Origin: Liolophura sinensis
Lineage: Eukaryota; Mollusca; Polyplacophora; Chitonida; Chitonidae
Length of the DNA: 64,000 nt
NCBI RefSeq assembly: GCF_032854445.1
Contig: NC_088300.1
Location: forward strand, 76,439,966-76,503,965
Reading direction: 5' to 3'
Position numbers and translations under genes: made by a program. The notes below the pieces were generated by a model. The model searched no databases and had not been told where the DNA came from. It worked only from the letters and a program-made list of their open reading frames with translations. Below, in pieces: positions 23,791 through 35,025 of this stretch (positions are counted from its first letter, which is position 1; every line of letters begins with the position of its first letter).

Positions 23791-24470
23791 CCATCTCTTG
23801 GTCGAGCGCGTCGAGGGCTTTAACAGTACTGGGCACGGGACACGGGTAGACGGGGTACAGCGGTGGTGGGCGCATGACCGTGTCCAAGAGCCGCGGGGAC
23901 AGCAAGGGGCCGTAACGTTGGAGCCGGCGTGACATCGTTGGTGGTTGACGTGGAAACAGCTCATTCGGTAGATCGTGCGTGCAAAGTTTTATGACTTGGG
24001 GAGGTAGGCGTGCTGAATCTCCCCGGGGAAGATGTGGGCGCGAAGTCGCAGGTGGTCGGGTGTGGCTTGAAATCCACCAATATCCGTGAGGTTCGGCGGT
24101 GGCATCCTCAACCTCATGCACGTACTGCGTCCGCCCCCGAGCCATTTGTGTAGCGATCGTGGTAATTTGAGACGCGTCTCGTGGGTTTTTGAACAACACC
24201 AAGTAGTGTGCGATCCGACTGATTGTGCGATGATCTTTGGTTTTGTTCAACAAGTTCTGCACGATGTACACCAAGGTGATATTGCGGTCGTGGCTGACAT
24301 TGGTACAGAGTTTTGTCACACGTTCGTCGGCTTCGGCCATCAAGTCGTCCACGACGACTAACGTCCACTCCCTTCGGTCGAATGCTGACGGGCTAGACAC
24401 ACCTCCATCAAACCGATCGTTGGGTAACGTGGTGTACAACGGCTGCCACTGCCCGTAACATAGGCGGGTG
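23786..24470 (-). pseudogene. A32-like genome-packaging ATPase, N-terminus missing
   Basis: This is the FtsK/HerA-type ATPase that packages DNA into capsids. The sequence starts at GQWQPLYTTL, followed by the Walker B block LVVVDDLMAEAD (acidic pair near 24,349), IVQNLLN (about 24,259, the sensor Gln-Asn) and LVLFKNPRDASQ (about 24,200). Both the VDDLM and FKNPRD signatures are specific for the Polinton family. No Walker A (GxxxxGKT) is found upstream, although 24,480-24,800 is partly open. The core could not hydrolyse ATP as it stands. The frame runs on past the usual end to 23,786. Confidence 0.8.
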
Positions 24471-24795
24471 TGGAAACGGTGTTATCGGTGCTAAAGTGTT
24501 CTTAGGGAGCGATGGTCGGTGACGCCGGCGGAGTTGAGGTGAACTGGGAAACCCCGTAAACTTCAAGCGGAAAGTGACGGCTTGGTCCGTGGACGTGTCC
24601 TGCTCGGTGGTAAACGCCGTGGTGGGTAACTGGGTGGAGGCCAGGTCTTCGCCAGGAATGGTGCTATCAAACCGATGCGCGATGTCACTCGGCGACAACG
24701 GTGGTGATGGTCGTGGTGACGGAGTCGGCGGCGGGGACAAAGGCTTCGCGGACCAGCGGAGGAGCATCTTGATCCATTGGCCCGCCTCACGTGAC

Positions 24796-24948
24796 GTGTG
24801 ACGTCACACGCAGGCGCTGATCTCACGCGCAGGGCCCGGCCTCAACGACATACCTGTGCCACCTCAAACGCCACCTAAATAAGGCACATTTGCAACATTC
24901 TCTACTACCATCTTTCACCTCCGGGGTGCTTGGATGAGAGGGGAAATT
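24796..24948 (-). repeat. Right terminal inverted repeat
   Basis: Read on the - strand, the outer block 24948-24916 and inner block 24903-24796 match the left repeat, with only about 13 bp between them. A CRE-type TGACGTCA palindrome is at 24799-24806. An ATTTAGG TATA-like word on the - strand may serve the rightward end of the capsid-gene unit. Confidence 0.85.
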
Positions 24949-25169
24949 TTGTTTGCATAGCAATGACACTCGTAGGTGAAATAACTTACGAGCCACTGTT
25001 TCGAAGGAACGAAGGTCATTGGGCAAAACTGATCTTGATAAGATAACAGCAAATCAGCCTTGTCATTGTAATGTTACGGACTCTCCTTGTAGAGGCTTGC
25101 TCTCTACACGCAACCACGTTTGCAAAGTAATTGCAGAAGTAGGACAGCCTTTAACAGCTACACATCAAA
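24949..25169 (+). promoter_or_regulatory. Short AKR2 upstream region next to the Polinton end
   Basis: Only about 220 bp separate the Polinton right end from the AKR2 start codon, so the AKR2 promoter is confined to this stretch or uses Polinton DNA. No TATA box is obvious. The start context is acatcaaaATGG. Confidence 0.4.
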
Positions 25170-28100
25170 ATGGCGAATGTAACCGTGCCATGTTTGGATC
25201 TGAACGATGGTCACAAAATGCCGATCGTGGGATTAGGGACGTGGCAAGGGACATTAGAGGTGAGAGGGAACTTATTTCAAGCGAAAAAAAAATAAACATA
25301 ATTTACAAGATATCTAAGACTCATACGATGATTTTGTAGCACTTTTAAAGCGGGTAGATGTCCTTATAATTCATTGCTTTGGAGCTTGTTTTACGGCCAA
25401 AGGGATTTTAACCATCTTTAGTAGTATAGATGGATGCTCAAACTCGGCTAAAATTGTACAACAACAACATAGAATCGGCTGGCAAATAAACCTAATCTTA
25501 AGGAACACATAAGCATATACATTATTTAGAGTATCTTGTACTTCTCAGAGACAATAGGTCGAGCGTGGCCTTCCGTCAGGTTACCTTAGTTAGGGTTTGA
25601 TTTTAAGCGTTCACGTAAATGTTTAGAAAGTAGCAACTTACAAACTAGGTGCACTATCTGCTTTTGACGCATTCAACTTTGACGCCCCAAGGCACCATGA
25701 CAAGTAGAGCTGGGCAAAAAAAAAAAACGCAGTGACTTTTGATAGAACATAAAATGCACATGCAAATTGTCCATTGTAATCAATGAAATCTAGCCTCGTG
25801 TCAGTTTGTCTTTGTAAAGGACTTACTCCAACTATGTATGTAACTGCTGAAATAGTAGCCACTTACACGCTCCTTGACCCCTTGGCTTGGGCACCCTAGC
25901 CATATGGTTTGGGCAAAATCAAGTCAAAATGAAGCAATGTTAATATCAATTTACTAGACGTTAACGCACAATAAGTCAAAATGCTGTATTGCCCTCAAAT
26001 TTTCTTGTCCTAGGGATGGTTAGCCCACTACACTGTAAGAACTGAATGCAAATTTGTAGCCTGAAGCACTGTATATTGTTACAGTAAATCATGTTGTTAA
26101 TATTTTACACCATTATCTGCGCCTATGTGGTGTAGTTTTACCCTAGTCGATGTGTATTTACACAATTGTCTGTAAAACGGTAGCGGTTTGACCATTTACG
26201 GTACACTTTGCTGTAAATGTACTCTTGTTTTCTTCTAACAATGTAGATATGTGTAGATTTTGTTAATTTGCAATAGAGTTAACTGATTATTTACAATGGT
26301 ATATGTGGAAATATACTACAATTTTGGGTGTAAATATTAAATAGCACACCTTTTAAATCTACAGTAAAAGGAACTGGCAGCACTTTTCACTGTAAAATTA
26401 CAGTAAAATTTGTTACAGTTTAGAAGATTCCTGGTTTGTGCAGGGGTACAGTATTAACTACTACAGAATGAACTGCAACACCGACCAGCTTTGTACAAGC
26501 CGGCGGGAATGTCTGTTTTGTCTTATTACCACATATATGTCATCAGGAAGGGGACTTAGTCATTCCCATTCAGTCAGAGGCAGATAACAGATGTGTTTTT
26601 CGGGTAGAATGAATGATTATGGTTTAACAATGAAAGTCGAATCCAGCGATGCTCTCTGTCACATACCTACCTCAAACCAGTCACAATATTCGATCGACAC
26701 TGCGAGATTTAGTCGAGATGTGATCGATATGACAACGTAACATTGTAACCAGTTTGCATCGAGATTCCAAGGAGATTCTGTCAGGAATCCAGTGTAAATT
26801 TTGTGACTGAATCTCATTTTCGTGTTTTGACTATCTCGCGCCTTCATTCGAATCTCTTTTCAGTTCGACAAAATCTCGAACAAATCTCGCACAGTGCATT
26901 GATTCTTGACTTAATCTCATCAGAATGTTATGATCTCCGCCAAATAAATATGTCCTTGTCCAAGTTTAAATTGCAAATCGGCTCAGGAAGAGCAACTTTC
27001 GGATGACGAAAGTAGGACGACATTCGGAAAACAGCTCGACATTAGCGCGTGACAAACGAGGCCAGCACGTCATCCCGCCGAGATTTAGAGGAATGACATT
27101 TTCTGGTATGAAATCTCGACTGAATCTCGACTAGATCTCGTTGTGTAAGCCTACATTAAATCTTGACCGAATCTCGTTCAAAATGACGCCTGTTCCTTAG
27201 CATAACGCTTTATGAAATAAATTCATTAAGTAAAATGGTTTCACTATTTCAGACCGATGAGGGCGGGATTGCTACAAATGTGGAAAACGCTATTTCTATT
27301 GGTTATCGCCATATTGATACGGCACAGTTGTACTTCGCCGAAGCTGGAGTTGGTAAAGGGATCCGGGCTGCCATCGACAAAGGGATGGTCAGACGTGAGG
27401 ACCTCTTTGTAACCACCAAGGTACTAAACGTCACCTATAACTGGATATTATCCTACTGTGGTAAATAAGATTGGTCCGTCAGAATCCAACGCTTCCATGT
27501 GTGGTTGTCTTTTTGTCTCTTCATTATTATCTCTAATTCTGTCCTTCCTTGAAAGAAAAACAACATCTAGGAAAGGCCCTGGTTTGGTAAGGCGGAAAAT
27601 CGTACCCAGAGAACGTACGATATGAAAGTACAAATTTTCAAAATCTCACCACTGTTATGTAAATTATGTTACCATGAATTGGGTCATATTACATGTATAT
27701 GTAAAAGGTTACGGAACTGTAAGGCTTAAAGCTACATTGTTAAACGGAGATTTTCTCCAGTGTGCTTAATACAGACAAAAGATACTTCAGTGTGACTGTA
27801 GAATTTGGATGATATGACTTACACGGCGCTAAGGCCGCTTCAATCCTTGTTTAAACCTCACATAACAGGAAAAAAGGGAGTAACACAGAACTGATAAAAA
27901 AATGTGGCCTTTGGATTGTATCAGCAGCTATCAGTCAGCTATAGTCAGTCTGGCTTGTAGAGGTGTCAGTTTCGTGCACTGTGACCGATTCTTACCATTG
28001 TAAGGGTACCATTATCGGAGAGTAAATACGAAATACGGCTTGTTTTACTCTCAGATCAGCGATAGGCGTTACACAAGATCAAACTAAGAAACACGAAGAT

Positions 28101-31100
28101 GCTTGAATAAGTTCAATACATATACTCCTCGGAAACATACACTCAGTCACTTTCATGGTAAACTTTCATGGTGAAATGTACGTTTATTAAATTTATTAAT
28201 TTGATTGGTGTTTTACGCCGTACCCAAGAATATTTCACTTATACGACGGCGTCCAGGATTTTGGTGGGAGGAAACCGGACAGAGAAACCCAGAACTATCC
28301 GCAGGTTGCTGGCAGATCTGAAATGTACATAATTCCACAAAGAAACAATTAGCGATACAAGCTCGGCTGAATTACAGTGTAGGCTATAACATACACACAG
28401 AGAGAAATATACGTCAGACACTGACAAATAAAAAAAATACATATAAACAATGTTTAAAAACGGGGTTCGTAACACCATATATCTGATCCCTTTTTTAATG
28501 ATAATTTAACCTTTCATTGGTAGCAATAATAGTGATTGATATATCACCATTTGCATGCGTTATTAAACTTGTGTTGAACATTTTGATACGAAGTCTCTCT
28601 GAGTAGGTTTAAGACCACAGAAGTGATTTTTAAAAAATGTTTATCATCATCTAGCCACTGTTTCATGCCTTATCTATACTTGTAGCTCTGGCAGACACAT
28701 AGCCGTCGTGAAGATGTCGTCCGGCACCTGAGGAAAAGCCTTGATAAGCTACAGCTGGGTTACGTGGATCTTTTCCTCGTTCACTGGCCATGTCCTTTAA
28801 AGGTACAGATGAGACAAACTCCTCATTCACTGAGTAAAACTGTATTTTAAACACGTAGTAGTTTATTTGTATTTGCTTCTTTGTGTACTGGTTTATCAAC
28901 TTTAAGATACCGAAATATTTCAATATCTAATATTCCACATAGATGAGCCCTGTGCCGTGTTTGGTGCTCACACAGTGGACTCATCCTGATCGGGTATCAC
29001 AAAACGAAAATATTTTCAGATGAGAAAGCCAATGGATTAAGATAGGATTTTCTTAGGAGACTGGATGGCACCGTGCACGTTGACTGACTGGCACGTTTGT
29101 CACGTAATGTTTCAAATTACGCCGAAGACAAGGGAGACTGAAGTTAGCAGCGAATTAGTTATTAGTTATTCGAATAACTAATAACTAACTCAGCAGCAGG
29201 TTAGTTATTTGAATAACTAAGAACTAACCAGCAGCGGGTTAGTTATTCGAATAACCAATAACTAAGCCTGCACCTGGTTAGTTATTCGAAATCAGTTATT
29301 TGAATAAGTAATAATTAACACAGCAGCGGGTTAGTTATTCCATTAACTAATAACTAACTAGCAGTGAGCTAGGTAATCGAATAACTAATAATAAACTTGC
29401 TGCTCTTTACTTATTTCTTATTCAGTTATTTGAATAGCTAATAAGTAACCACCAGTTGGTAAGTTATTGGAATAGCAAATATCTAACCCAGCAGCGGTGT
29501 AGTTATTCAAAATAACCAATGACTAACACAGCAGCTGGTTGGTTATTCGAATAACTAATAAATAACCAGCAGCGGGTTAGTTATCTGAAATTAGTTATTT
29601 GAATAACTAACGCAGCAATGAGTTAGTTATTCGAACTAGCAGCGGGTTAGTTATTCGAATAACTAATAACTAACTAGAAGTGGGTAAGTTAATAGAATTA
29701 CTAATAACTAACTCAGCTGCGGATTAGTTATTCGAATAATTAACCCGCTGCTCTGTTTGTTATTAGTTATTTAAAAAACTGATTTTGAATAACTAACTGG
29801 TTGCTGGGTTAGATATTGGTAATTCGAATAACTAAGCCGCTGCTAGTTAGTTACTGGAATAAATAACTGATTTCGAATAACTAACCCGCTGCTAGTTAGT
29901 TATTAGTTATTCAAATAACTAAGCCGCTGCTGGTTAGTTATTACCTATTCAAATAACTAACCCGCTGCTGAGTTTGTTATTAGTTATTCGAATAACTAAA
30001 CCACTGTATGTGTGCTGAAAACAAGGGATATTGACAGTTTTGCTACAGTCTGGTTGGGTAATTAACATCTGAGAATAAAACCGGTTCCGTATTAGGAGTT
30101 TCGGTACAAGTGTTTGCTGATGAGGATAAAGAGATATAACAAGTACAAGACTGGCAGTTTCGGTACACCATCGTTTAAGGAGATTAGTGAATGAGGAACA
30201 TTGTTTTTATCGATCTGATAGAACCGAACTATAACTGAAACTGACATTAAACAAAATGCGAGAAGGAAACGGCCATATTTGTTTTGCCTGTACTGGTGAA
30301 ATTTCCCTCTATACGGTATTTAAGGATGAAGCTATGATTGGCAGCAAGGGTACCTAATGTGTGTGAAGTGTACATAGTACTTACAAAAGTAGAGAATGGA
30401 TACGTTCTGTATACCGTTACATGTAATACCATCGATAGTCCACAATTAAAAGCTTGTCATTTATTTATTTATTTGTTTGGTGTTTTAAGCCGTACTGAAG
30501 AATATTTCACTTATATACGACGGCGGCCAGCATTATTTTTGAAGGAAACTGGGCAGAGCCGGGGAAACCATCCGTAGGTTGCTGAAACCTGCATGAACTA
30601 GATTTGAACTCATAGCGACTGCATTAGTGAGAGGCTCCTGGGTCATCGCGGGCTTGTCGCTTATATCTACTGTACAATTTGATTATACCAAATACTTGTC
30701 AGTGCACCAAACTTATAGAGAATATTTCTGAGTACGGCGTGACACCGATCAAATATATAAATAAATATTTATGGGGGAGTAATCAGTTATCAATTAGCTA
30801 TAAATGAAAAAACAACCCTAAATAATCAACTTTTTCAAACTACATTCTTTGCTGTTTTTTTTCTTTCCATCATTTTTCGTTCTGTTTCCCCGCAGACGAT
30901 GGAGGAAAATATATTTCCTAAAGACGACAAGGGAGAGGTTATATATGCTGATGATATCGACTATCTGGATACGTGGAAAGTAAGTCACAACCCTGTACTT
31001 GAATATTTCTCCCTATATCATCAAAAACCCTATATGTGTGTTTATCCCAACAATATGTAGTCTATAAATGTTAGAGACTTTTGAAGGCTTGGCTGTGTTT

Positions 31101-34100
31101 TTCAGGGAATGGAAGAGGCATGTGACCTGGGTTTGACAAAGTCTATTGGCATATCGAACTTCAACAAGAGACAGATACAGCGATTACTGACTAACTGTAA
31201 GACCAGACCAGTCAATAACCAGGTAAACATACAGGTACCTCTTTTAGATGTGAGAGAACACATGAATGAGGCATGAGTAACAAGTACTACTGTAAAATTG
31301 ACTATTAGAGTGTTGTTGTACGTATCCAGTTAAAGCCGTGTCGCTTACAGGAAAATATCAGGTAAATTGAAGCGGGTATCACAACAACTTTCAGATGTTT
31401 AAATCTCGTTCAACGTTCTCTCCCTATCTCTTGTAGAGAGAACTTGCCAACAGAGCAGCAGTCAGTGTACAATTTCAGATAAATCTTTTTCAGGTTGAAG
31501 TCCACCTTTTTTTTCAAAATCGAAATCTGGTTGAATTCTGTCAGGAGGAAGGAATCAGTGTTACGGGCTTCAGGAATTTGCAGTTCCTCAACGTCAGGTA
31601 AGTTATGTAATAAATACATCCTGCTTGGCTCGGAGAAAATGATCGTCTCAAAAGTACTTTTTATATTAAAGGAGAAAAAAAAATGATGCCAACATCAGAT
31701 GAAAGAGCGTGAAAATTTAATTGCAAATATGGTCTTTAGCATTTTATCAGACTTTTTCTTTCAAGGGAAAGGGGTATTTGAACATATTTTTTTTGTATGG
31801 TGGGTATTTGGGATTGCTACTTGTTATATATCATGTTGGCACAATGATTTTCTAAATAAGGAAGTGATGAATGTCAAATACAATTATTTCAGTCTAACTT
31901 TGTTGTTTATAACCAAACAAATGCATTTAATCTGAATTATAATATTATTGAATACATGAAAACATAAATATGAACAAAATCCAAGTCGAACACCTTTGTT
32001 TGCTGAAAGGACCAAATTCTAGTGCAAATATATATATATACTGAGCATGTGTTACATCCTCATTTATAATATTGTTACACAAAGACAATATATACCAAAA
32101 TTTGGTCCCAAGTACCCACCATATAAAAACCATTTTCAAGTGTCACTTCAATTTCAAACGTTATTGCTCGTGGCTGTCATTTCGTCGCAGAATTAGCGGC
32201 ATGTTAAGTTCTTGAAAATCCCCTGATGGTGGCTGATAAGAAGTATATTTACTACATCATTCCATTATCGTGCATGGTAAATTTACGACGTTGACAATTA
32301 ACCTGATCTCCACCTGGTCACCATCATGTAAGAAAACAAATCTATAAAAACAGAACTACCTTAAGCATCTAATTCAATAAATAAATAAATATATGAATGA
32401 ATAGTGTTTTATGAATGGTATATAAAAACGCCACCTCTCTCCACCATATAGATCTCCAGATGGCCCCAAAACGGATATAATAGAAGCCATTGCCAACCGA
32501 CTGGGAAAGACAATACAACAGGTACCCTGCCGAAATTCAATGTGCAAGCCCAAGTGTTTCAAAAGATACACGTTAGTGCAATCACTAATTAACCTGTTAT
32601 CAATTACATGAATCATTTATTGCAATTCATTTTGTTTCGAATCTCTGGCCATGAGCTTTTTTAAAATTTGTTTTGAACACGAAAAGCGCCATGAATTAGT
32701 CTGAGACAACATACGTAAGTACTCCCTTTTGTAGCCATTCACGTCATGGCGGTTTTTCGACGTTCAGTCTGACTGACTGAAGGACTGACTTTCTCGTTTA
32801 CGTGGATTATGTCATGTTACAGACTAGCTACAAGGTCTGGTCTGTACTTGCTTTACTAGACAAACTACTAAATAGAATGCAATCACTTTTAATACCAATA
32901 ACAAAAATAATTACATGTAGTGGACAACAGTAGCTCAGTGTTGAACTGTTAAATGTAGCCAAGTTTCAAGATAAAATTTTCAAATACACCGCAGGTGGCA
33001 CGGAAGAATTTGGGAAGAGCCCGGGAGACAAACCTCTACCATCTGCAGATTGGAAGGGTAACTGGAGATTATCTGTTTGAAATTACATTTGTAAAATTAT
33101 TTCCCGCTAACCAATTTGATATTCTTTTGTGTTTTCAGGTGGCTTTAAAGTTTCAAATACAACGAGGTGTTGCTGTCATTCCAAAAAGCTCCAATGAACA
33201 ACGCCTTAAACAAAATTTAGAGGTAATGAATTTTGAAGTAAATGTGACAAACCAACATGAGGGTAAAACTATAAAGATTGCATGTAGTTTTTTGACATAT
33301 CAAGAGCATTTTGTGGATAAACCTTCTTGATTTTCATGTATTTGTTTATGCCCGAACATATGTACTATGTGCACTATTACTATTTAAATTCGTATTGTAA
33401 CTGTTTTTAGGCAGTAAACATCCAACTGACGGACGATGACATGAAAGCATTGGAGGGCCTGGACACGAACAAACGGACGTTGGATTATATGTAAGTAACT
33501 TAAATGCATTTGTGGGTTAAAGGCCTGACTCCTCTGACAATCAAGGAGGTCGTTCCTTTCACTTAAACGACGGCGGCCAGCATTATGGTGGGAGGAAACC
33601 GGGCACAGCCCGGAGGAAACATCCACAGGTTGCTGCAGATCTTAACACGTACCAATGTCAATAGGTCTGTTTGGTACGTGACAAAGGTCGATGGTTTACT
33701 CCAAGCACAAAAATGACCGCCGTCAAATAAGGGAAAATTGCTGAAGTTCGAACAACCATCAAATCAACCAATAAGTATAACATTGCTTTGGTTTGAATAA
33801 ATTTAATTATCCCCAGTTTACGATCGAAAGAATCAAACCGATTGGTACACGTTTTGGGACTAGCCCACGCGGGATTGTTTTTCTTTTTTATTTAAGCACT
33901 CAAGGAGAAGGAAGCCACAGCGTATAAAGTGACGAACAGAACTCTGAAAATGTCGAACCAGCAAGTTTGAGATATTATACTGACAAATGTCTTCCCTACA
34001 CACAAACTGTGCAGCTGGCATAACAACATCGGTCGTGTACTAGATCTGTGATCCGATACATTCTCTCTAGCTTTAGCTGTACACCAGGTGTACAGGTTTA

Positions 34101-35025
34101 CAGCTAGATCTGTATACCTGTACACCTGTAATAACTTGGAATTCCGACGTTTCAACATTTCAAGCGTACTGTATTAAACATTTCAAAGCTGTAGGCCCAC
34201 CCTTCAAAACAAGCCAGGAACAGAAGGAACTAAAGCTGTAGGCCCACCCTTCAAAACAAGCCAGGAACAGAAGGAACTATAAACAGTTATGAGAAAAGAA
34301 GATTATCAGATGTTTTGCGAAGCTCGGATGCTGACAAAGTGAATTCATTCGTGTTAATTGCACTGCTATGCATGACGTTTAATTTCCGCATAGTGAGTTG
34401 ATATTAATTCACAAAGATCAAGGGAAACCTGTTTTCGTCGCGTACAGTTAGGGGCAGCGCATTCCAGGTTAGTGAATTTAACGATTCAGAGCGGTTTATG
34501 TAGAAGCTGAGCTGGGAACATGGCCAAAACATCTCAGTTACCCGTGTACACACCCGCGCTTTCTCTGCGTACAATAGCAACATAAGTATGTTGTATCCTC
34601 GGTATTCAAAGCTAAAACGTCTCTTTCCCAACAAAACACTTCACAAGAAAGAATTCAAAGAATTTGGCATCTTCTGTGCCCAAAATCGCTCATATTTCAC
34701 CATGTATATGAACACGTTAAGTGGACAGCCATTGGGGTGTGAACCAAAAAACCTGATGTGCAATTTTTGTATATGAACTGTTTTCACGGATTCATACAGT
34801 TTTCAGAGGGGTTTCGTTCCTATCCAACAAACCTAGACATTTATTAGTCAATCTTTTAAGAGACCTCAAATTAGCTTCTGTTTAAATTCGGATATTATGT
34901 AATAAGATAAAGCGTTAAGCGTGAAGGTGTAAACTAAAATTATTCTGGGAATTAGAATAGTTTTTTGGCTTTCTGTTTTCAGATTCACCGGCTCCAAGTA
35001 TTACCCATTCACAGACTCATACTGA
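25170..35025 (+). CDS. Aldo-keto reductase, copy 2 (complete)
   Basis: Complete NADPH-dependent AKR1-type reductase of 318 residues, normal for the family. The ten exons are 25170-25259, 27253-27420, 28686-28802, 30896-30979, 31106-31222, 31494-31597, 32452-32521, 33139-33222, 33411-33490 and 34983-35025. All have GT-AG borders and no stops. The catalytic tetrad is present: Asp52 and Tyr57 in HIDTAQLYFAE, Lys86 in FVTTK and His119 in LFLVHWP. The coenzyme residues of AVIPKSS (264-268) and Arg272 fit NADPH. The start is chosen from the ATG before ANVTVPCLDLNDGHKMPIVGLGTW, the usual AKR opening. The loop usually reading YSPLGSP is FRNLQFLN, as in copy 1 apart from Phe for Tyr. Introns hold SINEs, a palindromic array (29.1-30.0 kb) and one monomer of the 60-bp repeat. 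The specific substrate is unknown. Confidence 0.95.
26030..26430. repeat. AT-rich block with many ACTGTAAA / TTTACAGT words
   Basis: The intron block opens with cactgtaagaac and closes with ttacagtaaaatttgttaca, with the same words repeated in both orientations between. It may be a non-autonomous DNA transposon whose ends read CACTGTAA, but no target duplication was resolved. Confidence 0.35.
28183..28321 (-). repeat. SINE fragment, minus orientation
   Basis: This is the 3' half of the common SINE: the ggtgttttacgccgtaccca block, the tatacgacgg block and the aggttgctggcagatct block. It lies in an AKR2 intron. Confidence 0.75.
29140..30003. repeat. Palindromic tandem array with inverted halves
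   Basis: Units of about 40 bp combine a palindrome (ttagttattcgaataactaa) with a directional tag. The tag is cagcagcgggttag on the left and its complement, ctaacccgctgctg, on the right. Orientation switches near 29,725, so the whole 860-bp block is an inverted repeat of palindromic units. It lies in the AKR2 intron between the exons at 28686 and 30896. Confidence 0.85.
30460..30655 (-). repeat. SINE, minus orientation, partly degraded
   Basis: A tttatttatttatttg tail is followed by the ttttaagccgtactgaagaa block, then the middle and the tgagaggctcctgggtcatc block. The tRNA-like head is missing. It lies in an AKR2 intron. Confidence 0.8.
30720..30772 (+). repeat. SINE 3' tail, plus orientation
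   Basis: aatatttctgagtacggcgt is followed by gacaccgatcaaatatataa and an A/T tail. Only the last part of the common SINE is present. Confidence 0.55.
32770..32842 (+). repeat. Single diverged 60-bp minisatellite monomer in an AKR2 intron
   Basis: gactgactttctcgtttacg is followed by tggattatgtcatgttacag and actagctacaaggtctgg. This matches one unit of the big AKR1 array and sits in the corresponding intron, between the exons ending GKTIQQ and starting VALKF. It looks like the unexpanded ancestral state. Confidence 0.75.
32993..33055 (-). repeat. SINE middle fragment, strongly diverged
   Basis: ggaagagcccgggagacaaa and ctaccatctgcagattg resemble the gcagagcccggggaaa and accatccgcaggttgct blocks of the common SINE. 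Confidence 0.4.
33552..33645 (-). repeat. SINE fragment, minus orientation
   Basis: The acgacggcggccagcattat block, the gggaggaaaccgggcacagc block and the ccacaggttgctg block of the common SINE lie in the last AKR2 intron. Confidence 0.75.
34184..34279. repeat. 47-bp perfect direct duplication
   Basis: Two adjacent identical copies begin aaagctgtaggcccaccctt and end aacagaaggaact, in the last AKR2 intron. Confidence 0.9.

Larger units (their letters stand above)
18370..24948. mobile_element. Compact Polinton/Maverick (adintovirus-like) element, decayed
   Basis: A 6.6-kb element is bounded by terminal inverted repeats. It holds remnants of protein-primed DNA polymerase B on the + strand. On the - strand, read from right to left, are a packaging ATPase, a penton-like protein, a pX/pVI-like protein, a major capsid protein and an adenovirus-type cysteine protease. 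The two gene sets converge on facing poly(A) signals near 21,150-21,220. This is the core gene set of Polintons and adintoviruses, which are usually 15-20 kb. Here each gene is shortened and carries frameshifts or stops, the retrovirus-type integrase is not found, and the ATPase lacks its Walker A part. It is best read as an old, internally deleted, non-autonomous copy. A clear 6-bp target duplication could not be identified. Confidence 0.85.

Noticed and set aside
34404-34634. Minus-strand frame with WNALPLTVRD, reminiscent of a LINE reverse-transcriptase end
   Set aside because: Only one short motif, with no upstream reverse-transcriptase blocks or tail. Too weak to annotate.
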